Source: Streptomyces sp. NBC_00287
GTDB lineage: Bacteria > Actinomycetota > Actinomycetes > Streptomycetales > Streptomycetaceae
Length of the DNA stretch: 64,000 nucleotides
Assembly (NCBI RefSeq): GCF_036173105.1
Contig: NZ_CP108053.1
Span: 7,626,001 to 7,690,000, forward strand
Direction: 5' to 3'
The notes beneath the pieces were generated by a model that saw nothing but the letters and a program-made list of their open reading frames with translations, searched no databases and was not told the DNA's origin. Shown here piece by piece: positions 24,730 to 33,753 of this stretch. A program made the translations under genes and the position numbers. Each line of letters opens with the position of its first letter. Within the stretch, counting starts at the first letter, position 1.

Positions 24730-26060
24730 CCCACGTGGCGGCCCCGCCGCTGCCCGCCCACCACGATCCACACCTGGACGCGGTCCTGGCCGGCGGGCTG
24801 CCGTACGAGCTGTCGCACGCGCTCGGTGGCCCCTTCCACCTGCTCCTGCCGGACCGCTTCGACACCAACACGGCCGCCTTCCGTGCGGCGCTCGCCGAGG
24901 CGGGCGTCGAGGGCCAGGTGTATTACGCCAAGAAGGCCAACAAGGCCGCCGTATGGATCGAACGCTGTGCCGTGTCCGGTACGGGTGTCGACGTGGCCAG
25001 CGCCGGTGAGCTGCGCGACGCCCTCGGGCACGGGGTGCGCGGCGAGCACATCGTGGTCACCGGGCCCGCCAAGGCCGACCACCTGCTGCGCGTCGCCGTC
25101 CTCCAAGGCTGCCTCATCGCCGTCGACGCCCTCGACGAACTCGACCGAATCATCACCGAGGCACGGGCCGTGCGGCGCCAGGCCCGGGTCCTGCTCAGGC
25201 GGCTGTCGCCCGCCCAGCCGCACAGCCGGTTCGGACTCGACGGGGCGGAGGTCGAGGCTGCCCTGATTCAATGTCAGGAGGCGGGCGACTCCCTCGACAT
25301 GGAGGGCTTCTCCTTCCATCTGTCCGGATACGACCCGCAGCTGCGTGCCGAACTGGCCGTCCAGCTCGTCGACTTGTGCCTGACAGCCCGCAAACTCGGC
25401 CTGCGGGCCGACCGGATCAGCATCGGCGGTGGCTTCGCCGTCGACTACACCGACGCCGCCCACTGGGAACGCTTCCTGCGCGACCAGCGCCCCGAGCACT
25501 ACCACGCGGGCAAGTCGTTCACGGCGGCCGACTTCTACCCGTACCACTCGCCCATCGCGGGCGCCGACGCCCTGCGTGCCGTCCTCGCCGCGCACGGGCT
25601 CGCCGGGCGGCTGCGCGAGACGGAGGTACGGCTGCTCCTCGAACCCGGCCGGGCGCTGCTGGACCAGGCAGGCTGCACCGTCTTCCGCGTCCAGGGCGTC
25701 AAGGACCGGGACGGCTACGGCATCGTCACCGTGGACGGCAGCAGCCTGAGCCTGTCCGAGCAGTGGTTCGCCAGCGAGTACCTGCCCGATCCGGTGCTGC
25801 TCTCCCGCGGCGCGCCGGGCGAGCCGTACGCGGCCTGCGTCGGCGGGGCCACCTGTCTGGAGTCCGACATGGTCACCTGGCGCAAGGTCGCCCTGCCCGC
25901 CCGGCCCGCCCCCGGCGATCTGCTCGTCTACCCCAACACCGCCGGATACCAGATGGACTCCAACGAGTCGCCCTTCCACGAGCTCCCGCTCCCCCCGAAG
26001 GTCGTCCTCGACCCCGTCGGATGCGGCGCCGCGAACTGGCGCCTGGACCGCAACCACTGA
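24726..26060 (+). CDS. PLP-dependent decarboxylase (LysA/ODC fold, SbnH-like)
   Basis: Predicted 444-residue fold-type III decarboxylase. The Schiff-base lysine is about residue 70, in YYAKKANK. GTGVDVASAGEL and FSFHLSGYD follow, as in diaminopimelate/ornithine decarboxylases. The glycine-rich ISIGGGFAVDY and the LLEPGRALL phosphate-binding motif are present, and GGATCLESDMV carries the conserved Cys-x-x-x-Asp. In metallophore pathways such an enzyme (SbnH) removes a carboxylate from a diaminopropionate-containing intermediate, giving an ethylenediamine unit. The start is GTG 24726, overlapping the SbnB stop as GTGA; the frame is open much further upstream but only inside sbnB. Confidence 0.88.
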   Translation: MTHVAAPPLPAHHDPHLDAVLAGGLPYELSHALGGPFHLLLPDRFDTNTAAFRAALAEAGVEGQVYYAKKANKAAVWIERCAVSGTGVDVASAGELRDALGHGVRGEHIVVTGPAKADHLLRVAVLQGCLIAVDALDELDRIITEARAVRRQARVLLRRLSPAQPHSRFGLDGAEVEAALIQCQEAGDSLDMEGFSFHLSGYDPQLRAELAVQLVDLCLTARKLGLRADRISIGGGFAVDYTDAAHWERFLRDQRPEHYHAGKSFTAADFYPYHSPIAGADALRAVLAAHGLAGRLRETEVRLLLEPGRALLDQAGCTVFRVQGVKDRDGYGIVTVDGSSLSLSEQWFASEYLPDPVLLSRGAPGEPYAACVGGATCLESDMVTWRKVALPARPAPGDLLVYPNTAGYQMDSNESPFHELPLPPKVVLDPVGCGAANWRLDRNH

Positions 26061-26086
26061 TTCGTCCCCAACCCAGGAGTCATCCG

Positions 26087-27115
26087 ATGGACAAGGCGCT
26101 CACGCGTCCCGCCGTCGTCAGCCGGGTCTCCGACCTGATCGGTTACACCCCGCTGTTCGAGCTGTGCCGCACGGCCACCGGCAGCCGACTGCTGCTGAAA
26201 CTGGAGCAGTTCAACCCGACCGGCACCGCGAAGATCCGCATGGCCCGCCAGATGGTCCTGGACGCCGAGGAGCGCGGGCTGCTGCGCCCCGGCGGCCGGA
26301 TCGTCGAGTCCACCTCCGGCAACACCGGACTCGGCCTCGCCGTCGTCGCCGCCGAACGCGGCTACACCTTCACCGCGGTCGTCGACCATCACGCCGCCGC
26401 CGACAAACTCCGTGGCATGAAGGCCCTCGGCGCCGAACTCGTCTACATCGCCGACGAGGGCGACCAGGAACTGGCCACCGCGGCCCGCGAGGAGTTCGCC
26501 GAGAAGCTGGCCGCCGAGAGCGACAACGCCTACTTCACCGAGCAGCACAACAACCCGGCCAACGGCGACGGTTACCGTCCGGTGGCGCATGAACTCGACG
26601 CCGCCCTGGACGGCCGTATCGACATATTGATAGGTGCCGTCGGGACCGGCGGCGGGCTCTTCGGGTGCGGCGGGGAGCTGCGCAAGAGCGTGCCGGGGGT
26701 GCGGATCGTCGGCGTCGAACCCAAGGGGTCCATCGCCTTCGGGCCGCCCGCGCACGACTACTACCAGTCCGGCACGGGCACGCCCGAGGGCGCCACCATC
26801 GGTGCGATGGTCGACTACGACCTGCTGGACGAGGGCGTGAAGGTCGGCGACGTCGAGGCGTTCGCCACCGCACGCGCCCTCGCCCGCCGCCTCGGACTGC
26901 TCATCGGCGGCTCCGCGGGCGGCGTCGTGTACGAGGCCCTGACCCGCATGTCCGCCCTCCCGCCGGGCACGACTATGGTCGCCCTGGTCAATGACGGCGG
27001 GGAGAAGTACATGGACACCGTCTTCAACGACGACTGGATGACAGCCCGCTCGCTCCTCGACCCCGATGTGGAACGCGAGGTCGAGGGACTGCTGACGAAA
27101 CTCCGCGAGAACTGA
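26087..27115 (+). CDS. sbnA: SbnA-like PLP synthase (cysteine-synthase family)
   Basis: Predicted 342-residue fold-type II PLP enzyme. The PLP lysine is about residue 49 in NPTGTAKIRMA; the phosphate-contact loop is ESTSGNTG (about 74-81). GAVGTGGGLFG binds the cofactor phosphate, and IGGSAGG is near the end. The K-I-R instead of K-D-R after the active lysine is typical of SbnA-like rather than housekeeping cysteine synthases, as far as I recall. SbnA condenses O-phosphoserine with an amino acid amine, making the first C-N bond of the diamine unit. AGGAG lies 9 bp before ATG 26087. Confidence 0.88.
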   Translation: MDKALTRPAVVSRVSDLIGYTPLFELCRTATGSRLLLKLEQFNPTGTAKIRMARQMVLDAEERGLLRPGGRIVESTSGNTGLGLAVVAAERGYTFTAVVDHHAAADKLRGMKALGAELVYIADEGDQELATAAREEFAEKLAAESDNAYFTEQHNNPANGDGYRPVAHELDAALDGRIDILIGAVGTGGGLFGCGGELRKSVPGVRIVGVEPKGSIAFGPPAHDYYQSGTGTPEGATIGAMVDYDLLDEGVKVGDVEAFATARALARRLGLLIGGSAGGVVYEALTRMSALPPGTTMVALVNDGGEKYMDTVFNDDWMTARSLLDPDVEREVEGLLTKLREN

Positions 27116-27120
27116 GCCCG

Positions 27121-28509
27121 ATGCCGACACCGTTCACCACCCTGCTGCGCGAAAGCCGTGCCCTGGCCGCCCTGGCCGTGCCGCTCGCGCTGACCCAGCT
27201 CGCCCAGGTCGCCCTCACCACCACCGACACGGTGATGATGGGCCTGATGGGCACCGAGGCCCTCGCGGGCGGCGGCCTGGCGCTGGTCATCTTCAACCAG
27301 CTGCGCACCATGGGCGTCGGCATGGTCACCGCCGTCGGCAACCAGGTCTCCGCCGCCTCCGCGCACGCCGAGGACGCCGAACTCACCGAGGAGGCACGGC
27401 AAGAGGTACGGGACGTGGTCCGCGCCGCGCTGGCCCTGGCCACCCTCTCCGGGGTGGTCGGTGCCCTCGCCATCCTGCTGATCGGACAGGCCGTCGCCTT
27501 CCTCGGCCAGGACCCCGACGTGGTCGACACGGCGTGGCCGGTACTGCTCGCGCTCGCCCCGGGCCTCGTGCCCTGTCTGTGGTTCCAGGCGATCCGCCAG
27601 TTCACCGTCGGCATGCGTCGCCCGCAGGCCCTGCTCCAGATCACCATCGCCTCGGTGGCCGTCAACGCGGGCCTCAACTGGGTCCTGATTCACGGCACTT
27701 GGGGACTGCCGGAGCTGGGCCTGCCCGGCATCGGCATCGCGACGACCACGGTGTACGTCCTGACCTGCGTGGCCCTGTACGTCTCCGCGCGCCGCGACCC
27801 CCAGCTCGCGCCCCTGATGGACATCCGCATCTGGAAGACCCGCCCGGCCACCCTGCGCCGGCTGACCAACCTCGGTCTGCCCATCGCCGCCACCTACGGC
27901 TCCGAGGCCGGCTTCTTCTCCGTCGTCGCCCTGCTCATCGGCACCTTCGGCAGCGCCGCGCTGGCCGCCCACACCGCCGTCAACCAGCTGATCTACATCG
28001 TCTTCCAGATCGCCGTGGGCCTGTCCCACGCCGCCTCCATCAACGTCAGCCGGGAACTCGCCCTCGACCGGGTCGCCGCGGCGCAGCGCATCAAGAACAC
28101 GGCGCTGGCGTGCGCGGGCGCCGTGATGGCGGTGGTCGGCGTGGTGTACCTGGCCGTTCCCGAGCTGGTGCTGCGTCCCTTCCTGGACGCGTCGTCCAGC
28201 GCCGAGCACATCGCCACGGACCTGCTGCTCGTCGCCGCGGTCCTGCAGTTCTTCGACTGCGCCCAGAACATCGGCGTGGGTCTGCTGCGCGGCCTCGACG
28301 ACACCAAGAGCGGCTTCCGGATCACCCTCGTCGGCTACTGGCTGATCGGCCTGCCTGCGGCCTGGCTCTTCGGTGAGCTCGCGGGCTGGGACACCGTGGG
28401 GGTCTGGCTCGGCCTGCTCACCGGCCTCGCCGCGACGGCGGTCCTGCTGCTGCGTCGCTATCAGCGGGCCCTCTCGCTGCGCGCCGTACAGGAGCCGGCG
28501 ACGGCCTGA
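27121..28509 (+). CDS. MATE-family exporter (DinF/NorM-like)
   Basis: Predicted 462-residue membrane protein with about twelve helices arranged as two similar halves, typical of MATE cation-antiport exporters. The N-terminus, ALAVPLALTQLAQVALTTTDT, is the family's first-helix signature. It starts 5 bp after the SbnA-like stop, so it is the fifth gene of the iron-regulated operon. By position it should secrete the finished metallophore. MATE proteins also export drugs, but the operon position favours the dedicated role. Confidence 0.9.
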   Translation: MPTPFTTLLRESRALAALAVPLALTQLAQVALTTTDTVMMGLMGTEALAGGGLALVIFNQLRTMGVGMVTAVGNQVSAASAHAEDAELTEEARQEVRDVVRAALALATLSGVVGALAILLIGQAVAFLGQDPDVVDTAWPVLLALAPGLVPCLWFQAIRQFTVGMRRPQALLQITIASVAVNAGLNWVLIHGTWGLPELGLPGIGIATTTVYVLTCVALYVSARRDPQLAPLMDIRIWKTRPATLRRLTNLGLPIAATYGSEAGFFSVVALLIGTFGSAALAAHTAVNQLIYIVFQIAVGLSHAASINVSRELALDRVAAAQRIKNTALACAGAVMAVVGVVYLAVPELVLRPFLDASSSAEHIATDLLLVAAVLQFFDCAQNIGVGLLRGLDDTKSGFRITLVGYWLIGLPAAWLFGELAGWDTVGVWLGLLTGLAATAVLLLRRYQRALSLRAVQEPATA

Positions 28510-28590
28510 TCACCCGGACGGCCCGCCCGAGGTCGCCTCCCTCCCGCCCGCGGGGTCTGCTGGCTCCAGCGGAGCAGGAGGGAGCACGGC

Positions 28591-29877
28591 ATGGCGGGTG
28601 ACGGGGAACCCCCGGGCGCCGAGCAGGAGGAACTGGCGCGGCTACGGGCACGCGTCGCGGCCCTGGAGGCGGAGCGGACCGAACGGCCGAAACACCACCG
28701 GGCCCGGTCGGCGCTGGCCGCCGTGCTCATCGTCCTCGGCTGCATCCTGGCGCCGCTGGGCGCGGTCGCCGCGTGGACCGCCGACATCGCAGGGGACACC
28801 GACCGCTACGTCGACACGGTCGAACCCCTCGCCCGGGACCGGGACATCCAGAACGCCGTCGCGACCCGGGTCACCGACGCCGTGATGAGCCGCCTCGACC
28901 TGACCGCGCTGCTGTCCGAGACCCCGGCCGCGGACCGGCCGCTGGTGCAGAAGGCGCTCGGCAGACTGGGCCCCTCGCTGGAGAACGCGGTCGCCAGCTT
29001 CGTGCACGACAAGGCCCAGGCGGTCGTCGCCTCGGACGTCTTCGACAGGATCTGGACCGAGGCCAACCGCCGGGTCCATGACAACGTCGTGAAGGCACTG
29101 ACCGGCGAAGGCGGCGGCGCCGTGAAGGTCGAGGACGACGCGGTGACCCTGGACCTCGGTCCGGTCGTCGAACGGGTCAAGGAGCGTCTCGTCGACGAGG
29201 GCATGACCGTGGCCGGGAAGATCCCCGAGATCCACACCGAGATCACGATCGTTCAGTCGGAGGACATCGGTCGGGCCCAGACGGGGTTCCGGCTGCTCCA
29301 GCTCATCGGATTCTGGCTCCCCGTCATCTCGGTCGTGCTGATCGCGGGTGGGGTGCTGCTCGCCGCGCACCGCCGCAAGGCGCTGGTCGCGGGCGCGCTC
29401 GGCTTCGCCTTCGCCGTAGGGCTGCTCGGCGTCGTCCTGACCGTCTTCCGCACGGTGTACCTCGACGCCCTGCCCTCCGGCGTCTCGCAGCCCGCCGCCG
29501 AGTCGGTGTACGACACCCTGGTCCGTTTCCTGCGCACCAGCGTGCGGGTGGCGGTCGTCCTCGGTGTGGTGGTCGCCCTCGCCGCCTGGCTCACCGGACC
29601 CGGCCGCCGGGCCGGGTTCGTACGGCAGATGTGGCACGCGGGCATCGGAGCCGTCCGCTCGACTGCCGAGCGGGCGGGTCTGCGCACCGGCCGGGTGGGC
29701 CGCTTCGTCCACCGGCACCGCACCTGGATCTCCTGGCTGCTGGTGGCCGCGGCGGTCCTGGCCTTCGTCCTGTGGCCGTACCCGACCGGCTGGGTCGTGG
29801 TCGGCCTGGCCCTCGCCCTGCTCTTCGCGCTCGCGGTCGTCGACTTCGTGGCGGAGGACGAGGCTACGACGGCGTAG
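28591..29877 (+). CDS. Polytopic membrane protein of unknown function
   Basis: Predicted 428-residue protein. An N-terminal charged coiled coil (about 5-28, AEQEELARLRARVAALEAER) precedes a first membrane helix (about 35-58). A large extracytoplasmic segment follows (about 60-230, containing repeated DTDRYVDTVEP-like and AVMSRLDLTALL stretches). Five further helices make up the C-terminal part. I do not recognise a named domain. A strong ribosome-binding site (GGAGGGAG) precedes ATG 28591. It follows the metallophore operon after 81 bp; whether it is co-transcribed is unclear. The product has no obvious transporter motif. Confidence 0.8.
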   Translation: MAGDGEPPGAEQEELARLRARVAALEAERTERPKHHRARSALAAVLIVLGCILAPLGAVAAWTADIAGDTDRYVDTVEPLARDRDIQNAVATRVTDAVMSRLDLTALLSETPAADRPLVQKALGRLGPSLENAVASFVHDKAQAVVASDVFDRIWTEANRRVHDNVVKALTGEGGGAVKVEDDAVTLDLGPVVERVKERLVDEGMTVAGKIPEIHTEITIVQSEDIGRAQTGFRLLQLIGFWLPVISVVLIAGGVLLAAHRRKALVAGALGFAFAVGLLGVVLTVFRTVYLDALPSGVSQPAAESVYDTLVRFLRTSVRVAVVLGVVVALAAWLTGPGRRAGFVRQMWHAGIGAVRSTAERAGLRTGRVGRFVHRHRTWISWLLVAAAVLAFVLWPYPTGWVVVGLALALLFALAVVDFVAEDEATTA

Positions 29878-29880
29878 ACC

Positions 29881-30237
29881 TCACTCGGTCACGTCGCTGA
29901 TCCCCAGCCGCAGATGCTCCACGTGATAGACGGCCTGGTCGAGGAGTTCGGCGACATGGTGGTCGTGCAGCGCGTACACCACCGACCGGCCGCGCCGCTC
30001 GCCCACCACCAGACCCAGATTGCGCAGCAATCGCAGTTGGTGCGAGCAGGCGGACTGCTCCATGCCCACCTCGGCGGCCAACTCGGTGGCCGGCAGCGGG
30101 CCTTCGCGCAGTCGCGCGAGGATCAGCAGGCGGGAGGGGGTGGACAGGGCCTGGAGGGTGGTCGCCACCTTCGCGACATTGTCCGCGTCCAGGCGTACGC
30201 GCTCTTCTGCGGTGGTGGTGACGGCTCCATGACCCAT
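29881..30237 (-). CDS. ArsR/SmtB-family metal-sensing repressor
   Basis: Predicted 118-residue winged-helix repressor. The recognition helix region is EQSACSHQLRLLRNLGLV. Helix 5 carries a complete SmtB/CzrA metal site, Asp92-x-His94-(10)-His105-x2-His108, which in this family binds Zn(II), Co(II) or Ni(II) across the dimer and releases DNA. There is no CxC motif of the arsenic/cadmium type. I place the start at ATG 30237; an in-frame ATG at 30264 would lie inside the inverted repeat likely to be its operator. It is divergent from the P1B-4 ATPase and should repress it until metal accumulates. Confidence 0.9.
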   Translation of the reverse strand: MGHGAVTTTAEERVRLDADNVAKVATTLQALSTPSRLLILARLREGPLPATELAAEVGMEQSACSHQLRLLRNLGLVVGERRGRSVVYALHDHHVAELLDQAVYHVEHLRLGISDVTE

Positions 30238-30258
30238 GGGCGTATCGTACTCACCACT

Positions 30259-30290
30259 ACACATGAATAGATGAATGAGTCTTCATGTGT
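30259..30290. promoter_or_regulatory. Inverted-repeat operator between ArsR gene and metal ATPase
   Basis: ACACATGAA (30259-30267) and TTCATGTGT (30282-30290) are perfect 9-bp arms around 14 bp. The spacer contains a further ATGAA (30271). ArsR-type sites usually contain TGAA...TTCA half-sites, which fits. The site lies in the short divergent gap and would control both genes. Confidence 0.7.
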
Positions 30291-30296
30291 TCCTGT

Positions 30297-32213
30297 ATGG
30301 TGCCACACGTGTCCACCACACTCGCCCCCGCCCATGCCCCCGCACCCGCCCCGACGGCCCCCCGCCGCCGCACCCGCATCCTCGCGCTGCCCGAGGCCCG
30401 CTGGGCGCTCGCCGCGACCGTCGCCTTCCTGCTGGGCCTCGCCCTCGACCTGACCGGCGCGCCCGCCTGGGCCTACGGCCCGCTGTACGCCGTCGCGTAT
30501 GCCACCGGCGGCTGGGAACCCGCGCTCGAAGGGCTGCGGGCGCTGCGCGAGAAGACCCTCGACGTCGATCTGCTGATGATCGTCGCCGCCCTCGGCGCGG
30601 CCTCGATCGGTCAGGTCCTCGACGGCGCCCTGCTGATCGTCATCTTCGCCACCTCCGGCGCCCTGGAGGCCCTGGCCACCGCCCGCACCGCCGACTCCGT
30701 GCGCGGCCTGCTCGACCTCGCGCCCACCACCGCCACCCGGCTCACCGACGCCGCCGAGGAGACCGTACCGACCGCCGAACTCTCCGTCGGCGATGTGCTG
30801 TTGATCCGCCCCGGCGAGCGCATCGGCGCCGACGGGCAGGTCCTGGACGGCACCAGCGAGGCCGACGAAGCCACCATCACCGGTGAGCCCCTCCCGGTCG
30901 TCAAGCGCCCCGGCGACGAGGTCTTCGCGGGCACCCTCAACGGCGCCGGCGCCCTGCGCGTCCGCGTCGAGCGCGACCCCGCCGACTCGGTGATCGCCCG
31001 GATCGTCACCCTGGTCGAGGAGGCGTCCCGCACCAAGGCGCCGACGCAGCTGTTCATCGAGAAGATCGAGCAGCGGTACGCCGTCGGCATGGTGCTCGCC
31101 ACCCTCGCGGTCTTCGGTGTGCCGATGGCGTTCGGTGCCGAGCTGGCCGACGCCCTGCTGCGTGCCATGACCTTCATGATCGTCGCCTCGCCCTGCGCGG
31201 TGGTCCTCGCGACCATGCCGCCCCTGCTGTCCGCCATCGCCAACGCCGGACGCCACGGCGTCCTGGTCAAGTCGGCCGTCGCCATGGAACGCCTCGGCGA
31301 GATCGACACCGCGGCCCTCGACAAGACCGGCACCCTCACCGAAGGCGCTCCCGAGGTGGCCGACGTACGCCCGCTGCCGGAGTCCGGTCTCGACGAGGAC
31401 GCCCTCCTCGCCCTGGCCGCGGCCGCCGAGCACCCCAGCGAGCACCCGCTGGCCCGCGCGATCGTCGCCGCCGCCCGTACCCGCGGGCTCGCGCTCGCGC
31501 CCGCCGAGGACTTCACCGCCACCCCGGGTCAGGGCGTCACCGCCACCGTCGAGGGGCGCGAAGTGAGCGTGGGCCGCGCCGACGTCGACAGCGACGCCAC
31601 CGTCGTCCAGGTGAGCCGGGACGGCAAGCCGGTCGGCACCCTCACCCTCACCGACCGCCTGCGCGCCGAGGCCCCCGCCACCACGGCCGCCCTCACCGCC
31701 CTGACCGGCTCCGCGCCCGTCCTCCTCACCGGCGACAACTCCGGCGCCGCCGCCCGAGTCGCCGAGGCCACCGGCCTGACCGACGTCCGGGCGGGGCTCC
31801 TCCCCGAGGACAAGGTCGACGCCGTACGCGCCCTCCAGGGCCAGGGCCGCAAGGTGCTCTTCGTCGGTGACGGCGTCAACGACGCCCCCGCCCTCGCCGC
31901 CGCCCACTCCGGCATCGCCATGGGTCGCGCGGGCTCCGACCTGGCCCTGGAGACGGCGGACGCGGTGATCGTGCGGGACGAGCTGACGACCGTCCCCGCG
32001 GTGGTACGGCTGTCCCGGGCCGCGCGTCGGCTGGTGCTGCAGAATCTGGTCATCGCGGGCGTCTTCATCACCGGGCTCGTGCTGTGGGACCTGATCGGAC
32101 ACCTTCCGCTGCCGCTCGGCGTGGCGGGCCACGAGGGCTCGACCGTGCTGGTCGGGCTCAATGGACTGCGGCTCCTGCGTGAATCGGCATGGTCCCAGGA
32201 CCGCCGAGGTTGA
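30297..32213 (+). CDS. P1B-4-type heavy-metal exporting ATPase
   Basis: Predicted 638-residue metal pump. P-type motifs: TGEP actuator loop, phosphorylated aspartate in DKTGTLTEG (about Asp342), HP motif in EHPSEHPLA, and GDGVNDAPAL. The membrane metal-site signature is SPC (about 298-300), not CPC, and HEGSTVLVGLNGLRLL lies in the last helix (about 612). Together these mark subgroup P1B-4, whose members export Co(II), Fe(II), Ni(II) or Zn(II) (CtpD, CtpJ, PfeT). No N-terminal metal-binding domain is present, as usual for this subgroup. The start is uncertain (ATG 30285 lies in the operator; ATG 30297 or GTG 30309 are alternatives). It is paired with the divergent ArsR sensor. Confidence 0.9.
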   Translation: MVPHVSTTLAPAHAPAPAPTAPRRRTRILALPEARWALAATVAFLLGLALDLTGAPAWAYGPLYAVAYATGGWEPALEGLRALREKTLDVDLLMIVAALGAASIGQVLDGALLIVIFATSGALEALATARTADSVRGLLDLAPTTATRLTDAAEETVPTAELSVGDVLLIRPGERIGADGQVLDGTSEADEATITGEPLPVVKRPGDEVFAGTLNGAGALRVRVERDPADSVIARIVTLVEEASRTKAPTQLFIEKIEQRYAVGMVLATLAVFGVPMAFGAELADALLRAMTFMIVASPCAVVLATMPPLLSAIANAGRHGVLVKSAVAMERLGEIDTAALDKTGTLTEGAPEVADVRPLPESGLDEDALLALAAAAEHPSEHPLARAIVAAARTRGLALAPAEDFTATPGQGVTATVEGREVSVGRADVDSDATVVQVSRDGKPVGTLTLTDRLRAEAPATTAALTALTGSAPVLLTGDNSGAAARVAEATGLTDVRAGLLPEDKVDAVRALQGQGRKVLFVGDGVNDAPALAAAHSGIAMGRAGSDLALETADAVIVRDELTTVPAVVRLSRAARRLVLQNLVIAGVFITGLVLWDLIGHLPLPLGVAGHEGSTVLVGLNGLRLLRESAWSQDRRG

Positions 32214-32262
32214 TGTCGGATTCTCGCCAGCCTTCCCCCGGCGCGTGCTCGATGCTGGACGC

Positions 32263-33744
32263 ATGCAGAAGGGGATGCACACCGAGACCGAGCACTGCGT
32301 GCGGGCCGTCCAGGCCAAGGACGCGCGCTTCGACGGATGGTTCTACACAGCCGTCCTGACCACGGGGATCTACTGCCGGCCGAGCTGTCCGGTGGTCGCG
32401 CCCAAGCCCGAGAACATGGTGTTCCACCCGAGCGCGGCCGCCTGTCAGCAGGCCGGCTTCCGGGCCTGCAAGCGGTGCCGTCCGGACGCCAGCCCGGGCT
32501 CCCCGGAGTGGAACCAGCGCGCCGACCTCGTGGCCCGCGCCATGCGGCTGATCGCCGACGGTGTGGTCGACCGCGAGGGCGTGCCCGGCCTCGCCGCCCG
32601 CCTCGGCTACAGCACCCGGCAGGTCGAACGCCAGCTCCTCGCCGAACTGGGCGCGGGCCCGCTCGCGCTGGCCCGCGCCCAACGCGCCCAAACCGCCCGC
32701 TTGTTGATCGAGACGACCCCGCTGCCGATGGCGGAGATCGCCTTCGCCGCCGGCTTCTCCTCCATCCGCACCTTCAACGACACCGTGCGCGAGGTCTTCG
32801 CACTCGCGCCGAGCGAGCTACGGTCCCGCGCACCCCGCAAGGCCCCGGGCCACACCCCGGGAGTCCTCACCCTCCGCCTGCCGTTCCGCGCCCCCCTCAA
32901 CCCCGACAACCTCTTCGGCCACCTCGCGGCGACCGCCGTACCCGGTGTGGAGGAGTGGCGGGACGGCGCCTACCGCCGCACGCTGCGCCTGCCGTACGGC
33001 CACGGCATCGTGTCCCTGACCCCGAAGCCCGACCACATCGCCTGCCGCCTCACCCTCAGCGACCTGCGCGACCTGACCGTCGCCATCAGCCGCTGCCGTC
33101 GGATGCTCGACCTGGACGCCGATCCGGTCGCCGTCGACGAGCAGCTCAGCACGGACGAGCTGCTCGCACCGCTGGTCGCCAAGGCCCCCGGCCGGCGTGT
33201 CCCGCGCACGGTCGACGAGGCGGAGTTCGCCGTACGGGCCGTGCTCGGCCAGCAGGTCTCCACGGCCGCTGCCCGCACCCACGCGGCCCGTCTGGTCACC
33301 GCACACGGCGAACCGGTCGACGACCCCGAGGGCGGCCTCACCCACCTCTTCCCGGCGCCCGAGGCACTGGCGGCGGTGGACCCGCAGTCACTGGCGATGC
33401 CACGCACCCGCCGTACGACCTTCACCAACCTCGTCGGCCAACTCGCCGACGGCAGCCTCCACTTGGGAGTGGAGAGCGACTGGGCCGAGGCCCGCTCCCG
33501 ACTCCTCGCCCTCCCCGGCTTCGGCCCCTGGACGGTCGACGTGATCACCATGCGCGCCCTCGGCGACCCGGACGCCTTCCTCCCGACGGACCTCGGAATC
33601 CGCCGCGCGGCAGGGGAGTTGGGCCTGCCCTCCACTCCCGCCGCCCTCACGGCCCGCGCCGCCGCCTGGCGGCCCTGGCGGGCGTACGCCGTCCAGTATC
33701 TGTGGGCGACCGACAGCCACCCGATCAACTTCCTCCCGGTCTAA
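32263..33744 (+). CDS. Ada-type regulatory domain fused to AlkA 3-methyladenine glycosylase
   Basis: Predicted 493-residue alkylation-repair protein. The N-terminal Ada zinc domain has Cys38, Cys42, Cys69 and Cys72 (IYCRPSCP and ACKRCRP), the same numbering as in E. coli Ada if translation starts at ATG 32263. An AraC-type helix-turn-helix follows (about 85-180). An AlkA N-terminal domain and a helix-hairpin-helix glycosylase domain come next, with RAVLGQQVSTAAART and LPGFGPWTVDVITMRALGD, where the final aspartate is catalytic. It senses methylphosphotriesters and excises alkylated purines. The Ogt gene follows 9 bp later, so repair functions are grouped. ATG 32275 is an alternative start. 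Confidence 0.92.
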   Translation: MQKGMHTETEHCVRAVQAKDARFDGWFYTAVLTTGIYCRPSCPVVAPKPENMVFHPSAAACQQAGFRACKRCRPDASPGSPEWNQRADLVARAMRLIADGVVDREGVPGLAARLGYSTRQVERQLLAELGAGPLALARAQRAQTARLLIETTPLPMAEIAFAAGFSSIRTFNDTVREVFALAPSELRSRAPRKAPGHTPGVLTLRLPFRAPLNPDNLFGHLAATAVPGVEEWRDGAYRRTLRLPYGHGIVSLTPKPDHIACRLTLSDLRDLTVAISRCRRMLDLDADPVAVDEQLSTDELLAPLVAKAPGRRVPRTVDEAEFAVRAVLGQQVSTAAARTHAARLVTAHGEPVDDPEGGLTHLFPAPEALAAVDPQSLAMPRTRRTTFTNLVGQLADGSLHLGVESDWAEARSRLLALPGFGPWTVDVITMRALGDPDAFLPTDLGIRRAAGELGLPSTPAALTARAAAWRPWRAYAVQYLWATDSHPINFLPV

Positions 33745-33753
33745 GGACGTTCC

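Noticed and set aside
13504..28509. An ordinary oligopeptide uptake locus next to unrelated amino-acid genes
   Set aside because: All three transcription units carry iron boxes, and SbnA/SbnB-type enzymes with a hydroxylase and exporter make a metallophore far more likely.
30123..32318. A 731-codon minus-strand frame opposite the metal ATPase
   Set aside because: Antisense shadow; it also overlaps the ArsR gene and its operator.
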